12,020 nt of DNA from an uncultured Rhodobacterales bacterium. Lineage in GTDB: Bacteria; Pseudomonadota; Alphaproteobacteria; Rhodobacterales; Rhodobacteraceae. The stretch is from NCBI GenBank assembly GCA_937901055.1, contig CALCGO010000420.1, positions 1-12,020 on the forward strand, in the 5' to 3' direction. Positions 1 to 7,231 of this stretch are shown piece by piece. The notes below the pieces were generated by a model. It was not told the DNA's origin. It was given only the letters and a program-made list of their open reading frames with translations, and did no database searches. Both the position numbers and the translations under genes were made by a program. Within the stretch, counting starts at the first letter, position 1. Each line of letters starts with the position of its first letter.

Positions 1-1179
1 CTGATCCACGGCAAGCTTAACCAAATCATCTGACGCGCGCGGGTCATTAACCATAGCAACAAGGCGTGATGGTCCTTGCCATCCAACCAACCCTGCAATT
101 CTATCCTCCTCGTCAGCCGCTGATTTTTCTAAAATAGCCTTTTGAAAGTCCCCAACCTTAGAGATGTTAGACGCTACGGCATTTCTCTCAGTCGTGCTTT
201 TCGTGCCGTTGATTACATCTATATGCGACATGATTGAATAGGGCAGATTCTGCTCTGCCCATTCGCTAGGCACTCCAGCGATCAAAAGCTTTATGGCAGA
301 CCTGCCAAGCTCACTTGTGCCAGACGCATAATCCATAACGACAGAAGCCGAAACATTCCCGTAGGCAGAGTTAACGGCTTTCTGATTCTTGATGAATGCT
401 GTTTTATCCCCAGTAATGGAAAATTCCTCAAGAACCGCAGTGCTTGCTTCATCAATGCGGTTCTGAAACTCAAACATTCCAGAATTTACCGTCGCAAGAG
501 GCGCGACCCCAGCCAGTTCAGCTTCGCTAGAGCCAGTTACTATGTCTCTGCGCGGGTCATTGTTTACTGGCTTCCCTATGTTGGCGACCTTAGAGCTATC
601 ATATAGAGCCTGAATGGCAGCTTCCGTGTTCTCTTTGGCTGCAATCTTCCCCGCAACAATAGAGGCTGCTTGATTTCTGGCTATCAAGCTGGAGCTTGTT
701 TTTGCGATAACGTCATAGCCAACATCAGCAATGAAGCCATTGTATTCACCGCCACCAGCTATATCCATCGACTTCAGATATGCGCCCATATGCAAACGGT
801 AAGCTTCGGGGTCGTAGTTAGCTCTCTTCGCAATATCAGAAGACGCGCTAATGATTTCATCTCTCATGTGGTTCTGAAACCGCTTGAAGATTACATCGTT
901 ATAGGCATCCTCCTGAATGGAACCAAAGCCGTGAGCCATAGATAGAGCGACAGGCTTACCTGTATCCGGATCAAGAGTAATTAGGTTCTCTCGGTCCATC
1001 TCAGAGGCCATATCAAGGCCAGCCTGCTTGGCTTTCTTAGCATCTGCATTGAATGCAATCTCGCCAACAATGCTGGCGGCTCGCGAAATGGAAGCGAAGA
1101 CTTGCTGAGAACCGCCATTACTCTGAGTAACCCCGATGGGCTGGTTGATAACCCGAGTGTCTTGTCTGGTAATGGCCAT
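1..1179 (-). CDS. Large internal virion (ejection) protein, N-terminal part, gp15-like by position
   Basis: An uninterrupted reading frame starts with ATG at 1179 and remains open for 393 codons to the left edge, so the C-terminus lies outside the window. It begins MAITRQDTRVINQPIG. The visible part is hydrophilic and probably largely helical, rich in Ala, Ser, Asp and Glu, with no signal peptide, membrane segment or recognisable transglycosylase motif. A Shine-Dalgarno GGAGG lies 9 bases before the start, and the ATG overlaps the upstream stop by one base (TAATG), implying translational coupling. In T7 the gene directly after gp14 encodes gp15, which with gp14 and gp16 forms the channel that carries DNA across the cell envelope. 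The role is inferred from gene order and general character; I do not see sequence similarity to T7 gp15 itself. A gp16-like or fused protein is possible. Confidence 0.72.
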   Translation of the reverse strand, partial: MAITRQDTRVINQPIGVTQSNGGSQQVFASISRAASIVGEIAFNADAKKAKQAGLDMASEMDRENLITLDPDTGKPVALSMAHGFGSIQEDAYNDVIFKRFQNHMRDEIISASSDIAKRANYDPEAYRLHMGAYLKSMDIAGGGEYNGFIADVGYDVIAKTSSSLIARNQAASIVAGKIAAKENTEAAIQALYDSSKVANIGKPVNNDPRRDIVTGSSEAELAGVAPLATVNSGMFEFQNRIDEASTAVLEEFSITGDKTAFIKNQKAVNSAYGNVSASVVMDYASGTSELGRSAIKLLIAGVPSEWAEQNLPYSIMSHIDVINGTKSTTERNAVASNISKVGDFQKAILEKSAADEEDRIAGLVGWQGPSRLVAMVNDPRASDDLVKLAVDQ

Positions 1180-1664
1180 TATAGAAAGCCTCCATAGGTC
1201 TTATGCTGGCCCGTCTTATCGACGTGGCCGATCTTTGTTTGGGAGTAATCAGAGAAGCCCTTAGCTGCAAAGCCCAAGGCGTCAAACAGCCCAGCCATTG
1301 CTGCATTTTGACCGCGCCTACGTTCAGCGCCCATAGCGCCCTGCGCTCTGAAGTTCTCCTGAGAACGCTGCTGCGTAACCCGGCGAACATCCTTGCCGAC
1401 AGTTTTCTTATTAGACTCCATGAAGGCCGCTACACTCATGTCGCTGCCAACATCTCTGGTCGCGCTGAACATCGCGACATTCGCAGACTTCGCTAAGTTA
1501 TACTGCGTCATCCGTTCATTATTTTGCTGACCCGCAATAGCATCGCGCCATACTTGGTCTGTCTCCATGTTGAAGACATTCAACTCAGACTCGGCCTTTG
1601 CAGCTTGCCCTGCTGCGATTGAGCTAACGATATTAACTCCAGCCATAAATAATTGAAGGCTCAT
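1179..1664 (-). CDS. Internal virion protein, T7 gp14-like
   Basis: A 161-aa protein starting MSLQLFMAGVN. Residues 6-22 form a small-residue hydrophobic segment (Ala, Gly, Val, Ile, Ser), followed by a long polar helical middle rich in Gln, Asn, Arg and Glu, and a second hydrophobic patch near residues 121-137. T7 gp14 (196 aa) has a comparable build and lies between the tail tubular B gene and gp15, as here. In T7 gp14 leaves the head first during infection and forms a pore in the outer membrane. The start is supported by GGAG 8 bases upstream. It overlaps tail tubular B by 4 bases (ATGA) and the downstream ejection gene by 1 base. The assignment rests on position, size and composition, not on a diagnostic motif. 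Confidence 0.75.
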   Translation of the reverse strand: MSLQLFMAGVNIVSSIAAGQAAKAESELNVFNMETDQVWRDAIAGQQNNERMTQYNLAKSANVAMFSATRDVGSDMSVAAFMESNKKTVGKDVRRVTQQRSQENFRAQGAMGAERRRGQNAAMAGLFDALGFAAKGFSDYSQTKIGHVDKTGQHKTYGGFL

Positions 1665-3964
1665 ACCACTAGCTCCGCAATGATACCGTTAATCTGAAGA
1701 GGTAACGGTTTGGTTTGCGTTACCGGAACTTGAGGGTCACGCCCATAGCCCAACAATTTAAACTCCTTCTTACCTGAGAAGGTGGTCGCTGGATTGTAGG
1801 CATACCCGCCAACAACAACGTGGTCAGTATCGATAAGGTCAAGCACCGCAGCGGATACTCCACGAGGGTCGCCAGTCTGCCCCCCAGATCTCAATGTGGC
1901 GTCGATAGGATTGGTGGTCAGCGCGACAGAGAAGAACTTTCCAACCTCTACCGTGTCGTAAACCCCATAGGAATCAGTGACCACAACTTCCGTTGTGACG
2001 CTCGGGTTCGATCCAGACTCAGTGACAGAGAAAACCCCAATGTAAGTCGGGACGGTGCTGCCTGTTGTATAACCGAGGGCATAAACAGACTCACCAGCCT
2101 CAAACAAACCACTGAGTGCAACAATATCACTGGCGTTCGGAGCCGCCTGAACTGAACAATCGACATAGTAATCAGCGTTGAACTCACAGAGATGCAAGGT
2201 CTCAGTAACAGCCCCGGTTCCATCTGTGTAATGTTCCCACATGCTAACAAAGAGCCGATCATCAATCGCAACAACCGATTGAAATCCGTGCAGATCGCCG
2301 CCTTGGCTTAGGCGGGTCCAGCCTGCTCGCTTCTCTGCACGGTTAGAGCCGAAGAGCGCAATGTCTCCATCGCTCATAACGATAGCGCAGTAGGATTCAG
2401 CCTCTTCAAACGCACCATGAACAACAGCCATATCGATAGGCGAAGAAATAAGGTGAGAGGCAATAGTGGAAACCGCAACCGAAGAGTAAGCGTTCTCACC
2501 ATCGGTATAGAGATACTCACGCAACACCTTCCCACCAGCCTGAAAGAAAAGGGTCGCTCCATCAAGGGACTCGGGATTTACAAAGGTGCATCCGAAAGGC
2601 GTCTGCTGCTTGAACTGCACGTTTGTCGGTGTGATTACCTGATTTAGATAAGAGGGTACATAAAGCTCGGAAGAGGCAGTGAAGACCTGCAAATCCCTGT
2701 TGGAAACCAGATAGCGAATTTCATTCACGTCTCCGGTTGCGATTGAAATCTGTATGGAGTCGGCATCTGCGGCCGTACCTGTATCGAAGTTAAAGAACTG
2801 ACCAGACTTTGACATCCAGATGGCGTCAGGCTGATCGACCGTTCCGCCGAAAATCAAACGGTTCTCGTGGAAGACAACCGCGGCAGGATACCCACGCTTG
2901 GCCGAAAAGCTCTGCTCTGCCCACTGCGTAGTGGGTGCGTGAGTTACAACCTTTACATAGCCGCCACCATCAGCGGAGTCGGTGGCTGAAGCTCCGGCTG
3001 TAATCGTGTAGGTATTGTCATCAATAATATTCCCAACGGTTCTGCTCCCATTGAGATTCGCAGCGGATACGCCTCCAGTCGCGGATGCTTCCTCAAGCGT
3101 TATAGTCTCACCTCCCGAGAAGCCGTGATCTATATGCGTAACCTCAACCGCAGTCGAACTTTCAATCGTGCGAAGGGGATTGAGGATTTGCAGGCGAAGG
3201 CGCAATTCATCAGTCACATTCCCAGTCGCCGAGGTTGCTGATTGAACACTGGTTATTGTTATCTCGGTATCGCCGTAGCGCAAAACAACTCCGACATGCA
3301 GAGAGGAAAGGTAATCCGATCCGGTCAAGCTGCCTGTGGTGTCAAAGTAATCAGCGCTGGTAACAATCGTAATCCCCGTTCCGGTTGCAGCCGAGGGATT
3401 CAGGGTGACATTCGCAGCGTGAAATACAGAATAAGGCTGATAGATTATATTGTCATCGGCCCTTTTATCGAAAGAAAAGACCTGAACCTCAAAGGTGGTC
3501 AGGCTCGTTCTAAGCAGAATCCTTGGGGCAAACAGCGGATGACAGATAAGCATCACATCGCCGTATTGGGAAGTGGTGTATTGGTTTAGGTAGTCCTCGC
3601 TGAAGGGAAGGGCGTTGGTGTCAGTGTCCTGAGTTATGGTCGAGACTAGCGTTACTCCGGTCGCTGTGACCTGAAACACGCGAAGCTGAAGGTCTTCAAC
3701 GGAAACAATGTATCGCTCATCATCCGAAAAGATAAACTCTGTTAAGCGGGATTGCATCGTCTTGCTTGAGTCGCGAGCGATGTCAGTAAAGCTGTAAAGC
3801 TTCTTGGTGCCGAAGCGGCGACGAACACCGCCTTCCGCACGAAGGGTCATGTTCTCAATCCTCTGAGCGGAGGATTCATAGACAGGCGTATCCAAGCGCA
3901 TCAGCATTGACTCGCTCACTTCCCCAAACTGAAAGCTGTGGAATGGCACTCTGAATCTCTGCAT
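1661..3964 (-). CDS. Tail tubular protein B, T7 gp12-like (tail nozzle)
   Basis: A 767-aa protein, close to the 794 aa of T7 gp12, which forms the hexameric nozzle at the tip of the short tail. The hallmark region is residues 357-392, a Gly-Tyr-Pro followed by FHENRLIFGGT, then QPDAIWMSKSG and FFNF, the beta-propeller signature of this family. The N-terminus (FQFGEVSESM, residues 11-20, and the RRRFGTKKL stretch) is also typical. Residues 272-337 look like an inserted small beta domain, with VTHIDHGFSGGETITL, then LNG and NTYTITAG, the pattern often labelled FCCH-like in phage tail proteins. AAGG lies 8 bases before the start. The gene overlaps tail tubular A by one base (TAATG) and the gp14-like gene by four, so the tail genes are probably translated as a coupled block. 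Confidence 0.93.
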   Translation of the reverse strand: MQRFRVPFHSFQFGEVSESMLMRLDTPVYESSAQRIENMTLRAEGGVRRRFGTKKLYSFTDIARDSSKTMQSRLTEFIFSDDERYIVSVEDLQLRVFQVTATGVTLVSTITQDTDTNALPFSEDYLNQYTTSQYGDVMLICHPLFAPRILLRTSLTTFEVQVFSFDKRADDNIIYQPYSVFHAANVTLNPSAATGTGITIVTSADYFDTTGSLTGSDYLSSLHVGVVLRYGDTEITITSVQSATSATGNVTDELRLRLQILNPLRTIESSTAVEVTHIDHGFSGGETITLEEASATGGVSAANLNGSRTVGNIIDDNTYTITAGASATDSADGGGYVKVVTHAPTTQWAEQSFSAKRGYPAAVVFHENRLIFGGTVDQPDAIWMSKSGQFFNFDTGTAADADSIQISIATGDVNEIRYLVSNRDLQVFTASSELYVPSYLNQVITPTNVQFKQQTPFGCTFVNPESLDGATLFFQAGGKVLREYLYTDGENAYSSVAVSTIASHLISSPIDMAVVHGAFEEAESYCAIVMSDGDIALFGSNRAEKRAGWTRLSQGGDLHGFQSVVAIDDRLFVSMWEHYTDGTGAVTETLHLCEFNADYYVDCSVQAAPNASDIVALSGLFEAGESVYALGYTTGSTVPTYIGVFSVTESGSNPSVTTEVVVTDSYGVYDTVEVGKFFSVALTTNPIDATLRSGGQTGDPRGVSAAVLDLIDTDHVVVGGYAYNPATTFSGKKEFKLLGYGRDPQVPVTQTKPLPLQINGIIAELVV

Positions 3965-4542
3965 TAGCTTAACCTTTGGGTCAGGAACTCCGAAGTGTTT
4001 AGCTTGCGAGTCGTCTGTTGTTGCGAATCAAACCGCCGCGCCTTGTAAAGCTGTTGCTGCGATTTCTGTTCCATCATAGATGCCAGTTGAGAATCTCTGG
4101 CGATTGATACCGCCATCACTCCGGCAAGCAGAAACTCCACGGCAAGGGTAAAGTAGGGGGGCCACTTGGCCTCATCGGGTCTATAGACATAATCCATAAC
4201 AACTTTGTCAGTAGACACTGCATCGCAATAAACATGATCGCCGTAGATGTCGTAATTGATAGGCCAGTTATTCACACTAATAGAATTAACCATCAGGTAA
4301 TCACTTGGCATATCGTACTCGGCGGTCCAGCGGGCCAGAGGCGTTAAGCCAGTAGCGAATAGCTGGTCTTGGGTAGTGGCGAAGCGCCATCTGGTATTAA
4401 CCAGCGCATCGCGAACAATGTCTTCATACATAGTTTCTCCAACAATCGCTTCTGCGGTGCTGGAGTCAAGGGCGGGAATCGGATCGCCGCCAATTAGAAT
4501 GTTTGCTCTCGAAACAATTTTGAGCTTTGTGTTTGCTGGCAT
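3964..4542 (-). CDS. Tail tubular protein A, T7 gp11-like (portal-nozzle adaptor)
   Basis: A 192-aa protein, nearly the length of T7 gp11 (196 aa), which forms the 12-subunit ring joining the portal to the nozzle and carrying the tail fibres. The family pattern is visible: an N-terminal helix with IVSRANILIGGDPI (residues 9-22), a second helix ending ALVNTRWRFAT (46-56), then Trp-Thr-Ala-Glu-Tyr-Asp-Met-Pro-Ser-Asp-Tyr (68-78), and a late VDYVYRP-like strand (VMDYVYRPDEAKWPP). The C-terminus is rich in Gln and Arg, as expected for the helix that packs on the portal. The start is odd: the bases just before ATG (ACCCCT) contain no ribosome binding site. The only AAGGAGG is buried in the 5' arm of the hairpin at 4549-4577. 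An in-frame stop in that hairpin excludes an upstream start. Confidence 0.92.
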   Translation of the reverse strand: MPANTKLKIVSRANILIGGDPIPALDSSTAEAIVGETMYEDIVRDALVNTRWRFATTQDQLFATGLTPLARWTAEYDMPSDYLMVNSISVNNWPINYDIYGDHVYCDAVSTDKVVMDYVYRPDEAKWPPYFTLAVEFLLAGVMAVSIARDSQLASMMEQKSQQQLYKARRFDSQQQTTRKLNTSEFLTQRLS

Positions 4543-4548
4543 AGGGGT

Positions 4549-4577
4549 AAAAGGGGGGAGTTACCCCCCCTCCTTTT
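4549..4577 (-). terminator. Strong GC-rich hairpin, candidate late terminator
   Basis: On the minus strand AAAAGGAGGGGGG pairs with CTCCCCCCTTTT around a GUAA tetraloop of the stable GNRA class. The stem has four A-U pairs, two G-C pairs, one bulged A, four G-C pairs, one G-U and one closing G-C. It ends in TTTT, though without a long U tract after it, and the structure is nearly symmetrical, so it could also act on the other strand. It begins immediately after the TAG of the 89-aa gene, between the capsid block and tail tubular A. T7 has its late terminator at the matching place, between genes 10 and 11. Termination is inferred; an mRNA-stabilising hairpin, or one controlling translation of the next gene, is also possible. 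Confidence 0.6.
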
Positions 4578-4847
4578 CTAGTCTGTGTCAGTTGCGGAAA
4601 CAACCGTACCATCAACAACGTCAACGGCGCTTGAAGAAACCGCGTTAACGTAGAGGATAGTTACGACCGGAGTACCACCCGAGGCCGATACGCTAAGGAT
4701 AATGTCGTTAACATTAAACTTCTCGTAAGAGGCCAGAAAGTAATTCGCCGTATTGATAGTCGCTGCCGTGTCTGTCGAAGTGTAATGGAACAGGTTAACG
4801 CCCGATCCACTTGCCAAACAGGTGAGACTTGCTGGAGTATAAGCCAT
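4578..4847 (-). CDS. Small protein after the capsid gene, possible head decoration protein
   Basis: An 89-aa protein starting MAYTPASLTCLASG. It is rich in Ser, Thr, Ala and Val and appears to be all beta, with a central FNVNDIILSVSASGGTPVVT stretch (residues 44-63). It ends in an acidic VVSATDTD tail. The start is well supported: TAAGGAG overlaps the capsid stop codon and lies just upstream of ATG, only 12 bases after the capsid gene, so the two should be made together at high level. Small proteins beginning MAY, with aromatic and 'VNDII' strands, recur beside capsid genes in many podoviruses and siphoviruses, mostly unnamed. A capsid decoration or head-fibre role is inferred from position and fold type only; I see no diagnostic motif. 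Confidence 0.75.
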   Translation of the reverse strand: MAYTPASLTCLASGSGVNLFHYTSTDTAATINTANYFLASYEKFNVNDIILSVSASGGTPVVTILYVNAVSSSAVDVVDGTVVSATDTD

Positions 4848-4859
4848 GTTTCAGTCTCC

Positions 4860-5669
4860 TTAGTTGTTGTCGAGGACTTCGTAGATGCCCTCATCATCGA
4901 TGGCAATGCAGCCCATTGACATCATGGAGTTGGCGAGGTGTGCCGCTTTCTGAGGAACATAATTGAGTTCCGTGGAAACATCAGCGTTAATCCCAAGGCC
5001 AACAGCGTTCTGGTGGTAGGCAAAGTTTTTGCCGCCAGCGACTGCCGAGGTTGAGAAGAACTTGAATCCAAGGAAATCCTTCATGGTCATGCCACCTGCA
5101 AACGGAAGATTGGCAGGGCCGACATAATCAGCGCTGGCAAACTCAGTGATTGCAAAGAGGTCAGCAAACCCGGCGGGAGACATCGCAACGTAGCGATTGC
5201 CATCGTCAGGCATTTCAGCAGTACCCACAGTCTCAAACAAAGACAGGACATCAGCTTTTTCAAGAGCCGAGCTAGTGTCGTGGATTTGAGTTGTACTTGC
5301 CCCAGCATCCATCGCGGCAACCAGAAGCGCATCTGTTTTGCGGCCGAGAGCGGCAGCAGCAGAGGTCGCAATGGCTTGACGCTCATTGATGTTGGTTTTC
5401 AGTTCATCCAACTTGTCGATGTATTCGGCGGCATAGTAGTCAGCCATCGTTACTTCAACGTAGGTATGCGCCAACTCCATAGGAGTGACATCACCGTTGC
5501 GGGATTTGGTGGTGGCAACGCCACTACCGATGATTTGGAATCGTGCAGTCGAGCCTGAGACTTGCGTTGTGCGTACCGTGTTACGGAGCTTAGACCCCAT
5601 GCGCTGATACGACAAATGCACCTCAGTCTGAAACTGCTTGATAAAAGCTTGGTCAATCGTATTGGCCAT
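4860..5669 (-). CDS. Major capsid protein
   Basis: A 269-aa protein, shorter than T7 gp10A (344 aa) but typical of the compact HK97-fold capsid proteins of many environmental podoviruses. It follows the scaffold block, as capsid genes do. The N-terminal arm (residues 1-35) leads to a beta-rich segment (40-77). The long helix DYYAAEYIDKLDELKTNINE (77-96) follows, continuing with Ala-rich turns to about 118, as in the spine helix. The end of the protein, with LGINADVSTEL, KAAHLANSMM and GCIAIDDEGIYEV (226-265), resembles the usual closing strands of the axial and peripheral domains. AAAGGA lies 8 bases before the ATG. The gene is preceded by a 78-base gap that may hold regulatory sites. The fold assignment is inferred from pattern and context. 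Confidence 0.9.
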   Translation of the reverse strand: MANTIDQAFIKQFQTEVHLSYQRMGSKLRNTVRTTQVSGSTARFQIIGSGVATTKSRNGDVTPMELAHTYVEVTMADYYAAEYIDKLDELKTNINERQAIATSAAAALGRKTDALLVAAMDAGASTTQIHDTSSALEKADVLSLFETVGTAEMPDDGNRYVAMSPAGFADLFAITEFASADYVGPANLPFAGGMTMKDFLGFKFFSTSAVAGGKNFAYHQNAVGLGINADVSTELNYVPQKAAHLANSMMSMGCIAIDDEGIYEVLDNN

Positions 5670-5747
5670 TTTGCAGTCCTTTGGTGAGAGTTACAGATAG
5701 ACGGGTATCCGAACCAACACACATTCAAGGGTATCCCAAGGGGCCAA
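5670..5747 (-). promoter_or_regulatory. Gap before the capsid gene with repeated GGATACCC and a motif-like site
   Basis: This 78-base gap is longer than almost all others in the block and sits before the most highly expressed gene. Reading the minus strand, GGATACCC occurs twice with a period of 26 bases (plus strand 5703-5710 and 5729-5736, the latter extending to the palindrome-like GGGTATCCC). Between them lies ATGTGTGTTG (5715-5724), which matches the recurring TTGTGCGTTG at 8 of 10 positions. No good bacterial -35/-10 pair and no T7-type promoter is apparent. A phage promoter or a processing signal is possible, but its function is not shown by the sequence. Confidence 0.35.
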
Positions 5748-6269
5748 TCAGTGTATTACGGGCCGTAGCTCCTTCGGCCTATTACGCTCAGAGCAGGAAG
5801 CGCAACGCACAAAAACAACATATTCATCCCCATTGTGGTTTCTTTGTACCCCAACAGGCTCAAACCCAAGGAAGGCCAGCCAATGTAAAGTCTTGCTATT
5901 CTTGATCCACACGCTGCATTGAAGCTGGTCGTGCATTCCATGATAGTATTCGATCAGCGCAATCGAAGCTCTGACAAACCGAAGCTTGTTCTTCTCAAGT
6001 TCCTTGCTGAACATGGCCCACATTTTGCCATCGGACTGTATGCCAGTAAGGCAAACCGGAACGCCCTTGTATATTACAACGCTAATCCCGTCGCTTAAAT
6101 CCAAGTCATTGATAGCCCACTCTGGCTCTACCTTATAAAACTCTCGCAGCTCTCGGGCGTTTTCATCGCTAAGGGATTCAATGAAAGCCGGAAGATGCGT
6201 CTGGTCAGCGTCAACCAAACGCATTCCATGAGATACAAGCTTAACCGAAGAGGCGATCAAAGCCATCAT
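5748..6269 (-). CDS. Internal virion protein A, T7 gp13-like, GNAT-fold (DUF2833 type)
   Basis: A 173-aa protein resembling T7 gp13 (138 aa), a virion component with a GNAT-like fold. The match runs from MRLVDADQTHL (residues 16-26), through GVPVCLTGIQSDGKMWAMFS (69-88; T7 has GFPLAIGG followed by a Trp segment), a helix with RFVRASIALIEYY (97-109), and VWIKNSKTLHWLAFLGFEPV (120-139; T7 VWVGNTSHIRFLKTIGAVF). The usual acetyl-CoA pyrophosphate loop (R/Q-x-x-G-x-G/A) is not visible, so catalysis is doubtful. The start is uncertain: two adjacent ATGs at 6269 and 6266 follow AGAAGG, giving a 29-base overlap with the scaffold gene, while the conserved fold begins at Met16. A basic tail with CASC (156-159) follows the fold. 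Its place between scaffold and capsid differs from T7. Confidence 0.8.
   Translation of the reverse strand: MMALIASSVKLVSHGMRLVDADQTHLPAFIESLSDENARELREFYKVEPEWAINDLDLSDGISVVIYKGVPVCLTGIQSDGKMWAMFSKELEKNKLRFVRASIALIEYYHGMHDQLQCSVWIKNSKTLHWLAFLGFEPVGVQRNHNGDEYVVFVRCASCSERNRPKELRPVIH
5803..5812 (-). promoter_or_regulatory. Third exact copy of TTGTGCGTTG
   Basis: This copy lies inside the 3' end of the gp13-like gene, about 135 bases before the capsid ATG, on the same strand as the two intergenic copies. Because it encodes part of the poorly conserved tail of that protein (FVRCAS), it is free to carry a second signal, but it may equally be a chance match. It would provide a capsid-proximal site if the motif is functional. 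Confidence 0.25.
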
Positions 6270-6978
6270 TCACCTTCTTTACATAATCCGGATCGCGGTC
6301 CCGCGCACTGTGGTAACGAGGGTCGCGCATCATTTCATGGAGTTCAGCTTCAGTAGTCGCTCCGGAAGGTTGGCCCTCTCCGCTAAAGGAAGTTCCTTTA
6401 GTCGCGTTCATAATCGCTTCAAGCGCGATAATCCCGTCATGGCCCTCGCACATGCGCTCAATCGCACCAAGAGCTTCCTCTGGGAAGAATTTATTAGCAA
6501 AGGCAGAAGCGGCATCAATGCGCTCGCTGGCGTTTTCACCAAGCAACTTGCTCTCAGCCTCTAAGTCTGGAGCGGCTGCGGTCATATTGCTCCGATAAAA
6601 CTCAATGCCTTCTGCAAACTGGTCTTGAGACAGGCCGTTGTCGAACGCGGTCTGCGCCCACCAGCCAACAAGCTCACTGCTTGCGTCCACATCGTCGCCA
6701 AGAGAATATTCCCCGACAGTTTCAGGTCGATCTTTAAACCGGGCTTCGGTCAACTCCGTCGTGATGGTTTCGCGAAGCTCTTCATCCTTTGCGCCCAGCT
6801 TGGATTCAAGCGCTTTATAAGCCTTAGCCAAGTCCTCGCCCGTCTGATACTTTTCTGGCAACCATTCCGGACGATTCTGGCCGAGCAGTGCGGCTCCCTG
6901 TGCCTGCGAGCCTTCAGGTTCGGCTGGCGCTGCGGCTGCGTCTGGTGCTGCGGCTGGTTCAAGAAGGGATTCGCTCAT
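6241..6978 (-). CDS. Capsid assembly scaffolding protein, T7 gp9-like
   Basis: A 245-aa acidic protein that would guide capsid assembly around the portal and leave before DNA fills the head. The start chosen is ATG at 6978, 8 bases after AGGAG; an upstream in-frame start at 7017 would add 13 residues but lacks a comparable site. The N-terminus is disordered and rich in Ala, Pro and Glu (residues 1-30). RPEWLPEKYQTGEDLAKAYK (36-55), followed by ALESKLG, is the classic scaffold motif. A helical middle follows, and the C-terminus has ELHEMMRDPRYHSARDRDPD (212-231), then YVKKVNDGFDRLFG, the type of short helical hook that binds capsid protein. It overlaps the 90-aa gene by 20 bases and the gp13-like gene by 29 bases. 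Confidence 0.9.
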   Translation of the reverse strand: MSESLLEPAAAPDAAAAPAEPEGSQAQGAALLGQNRPEWLPEKYQTGEDLAKAYKALESKLGAKDEELRETITTELTEARFKDRPETVGEYSLGDDVDASSELVGWWAQTAFDNGLSQDQFAEGIEFYRSNMTAAAPDLEAESKLLGENASERIDAASAFANKFFPEEALGAIERMCEGHDGIIALEAIMNATKGTSFSGEGQPSGATTEAELHEMMRDPRYHSARDRDPDYVKKVNDGFDRLFG

Positions 6979-7231
6979 TATTTCGGCTCCTGTGTCCGTG
7001 TTCGACTCTGGTTTCAATCAGGCCAACAATAAACCTCTGGCCCTCCATGTGGCGAAGCTCTGCATCAGTAACATTGGGGCCGTTCACCATCTCAATGGTG
7101 ATTGATCGAAGGTACTTTAGAACCTCTCGACCGGAAGGGGTTTCAAACAGGGAAGTTATGGTCTTGCTAATCTTCTCGTCAGCCACTTGGCTGCGCTTGA
7201 TTCCGTCAATCCCAATATTAACCTTGTTCAA
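6959..7231 (-). CDS. Small conserved podovirus protein after the portal gene, unknown function
   Basis: A 90-aa protein between portal and scaffold. The pattern FETPSGREVLKYLRSITIEM (residues 29-48) followed by MEGQRFIVGLIETRVE (62-77) resembles a family of small helical proteins found next to the portal in many podoviruses (Bbp19-like type). The role is unknown; a virion or assembly factor is a guess. The frame opens with TTG at 7231, inside the last codons of the portal gene (14-base overlap), with AAGG 8 bases upstream; no ATG occurs until residue 48. A GTG at residue 16 is an alternative start. An unusual start and heavy overlap suggest low, coupled expression. The C-terminus (HGHRSRNNERIPS) overlaps the scaffold start. 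Confidence 0.7.
   Translation of the reverse strand: MNKVNIGIDGIKRSQVADEKISKTITSLFETPSGREVLKYLRSITIEMVNGPNVTDAELRHMEGQRFIVGLIETRVEHGHRSRNNERIPS

Noticed and set aside
1820..2155. Plus-strand open frame of 111 codons inside the tail tubular B gene
   Set aside because: It is the opposite-strand shadow of a clearly recognised gene, with atypical composition and no ribosome site; the same applies to the other plus-strand frames in the window.
2966..3151. Ubiquitin-pathway link from the FCCH-like domain
   Set aside because: The label is a structural resemblance common in phage tail proteins; nothing else of a ubiquitin-like system is present.
5752..5780. Palindrome-like TACGGCCCGTA and GGCC hairpin at the end of the gp13-like gene
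   Set aside because: Short, within coding sequence, and without a U tract; not enough to call a terminator.
5748..6269. Active GNAT acetyltransferase modifying the host
   Set aside because: The acetyl-CoA loop is not visible and the best pattern match is the T7 gp13 virion protein.
6979..7017. Longer scaffold start at 7017
   Set aside because: AGGAG at proper distance supports 6978, and the extension would deepen overlap with the 90-aa gene.
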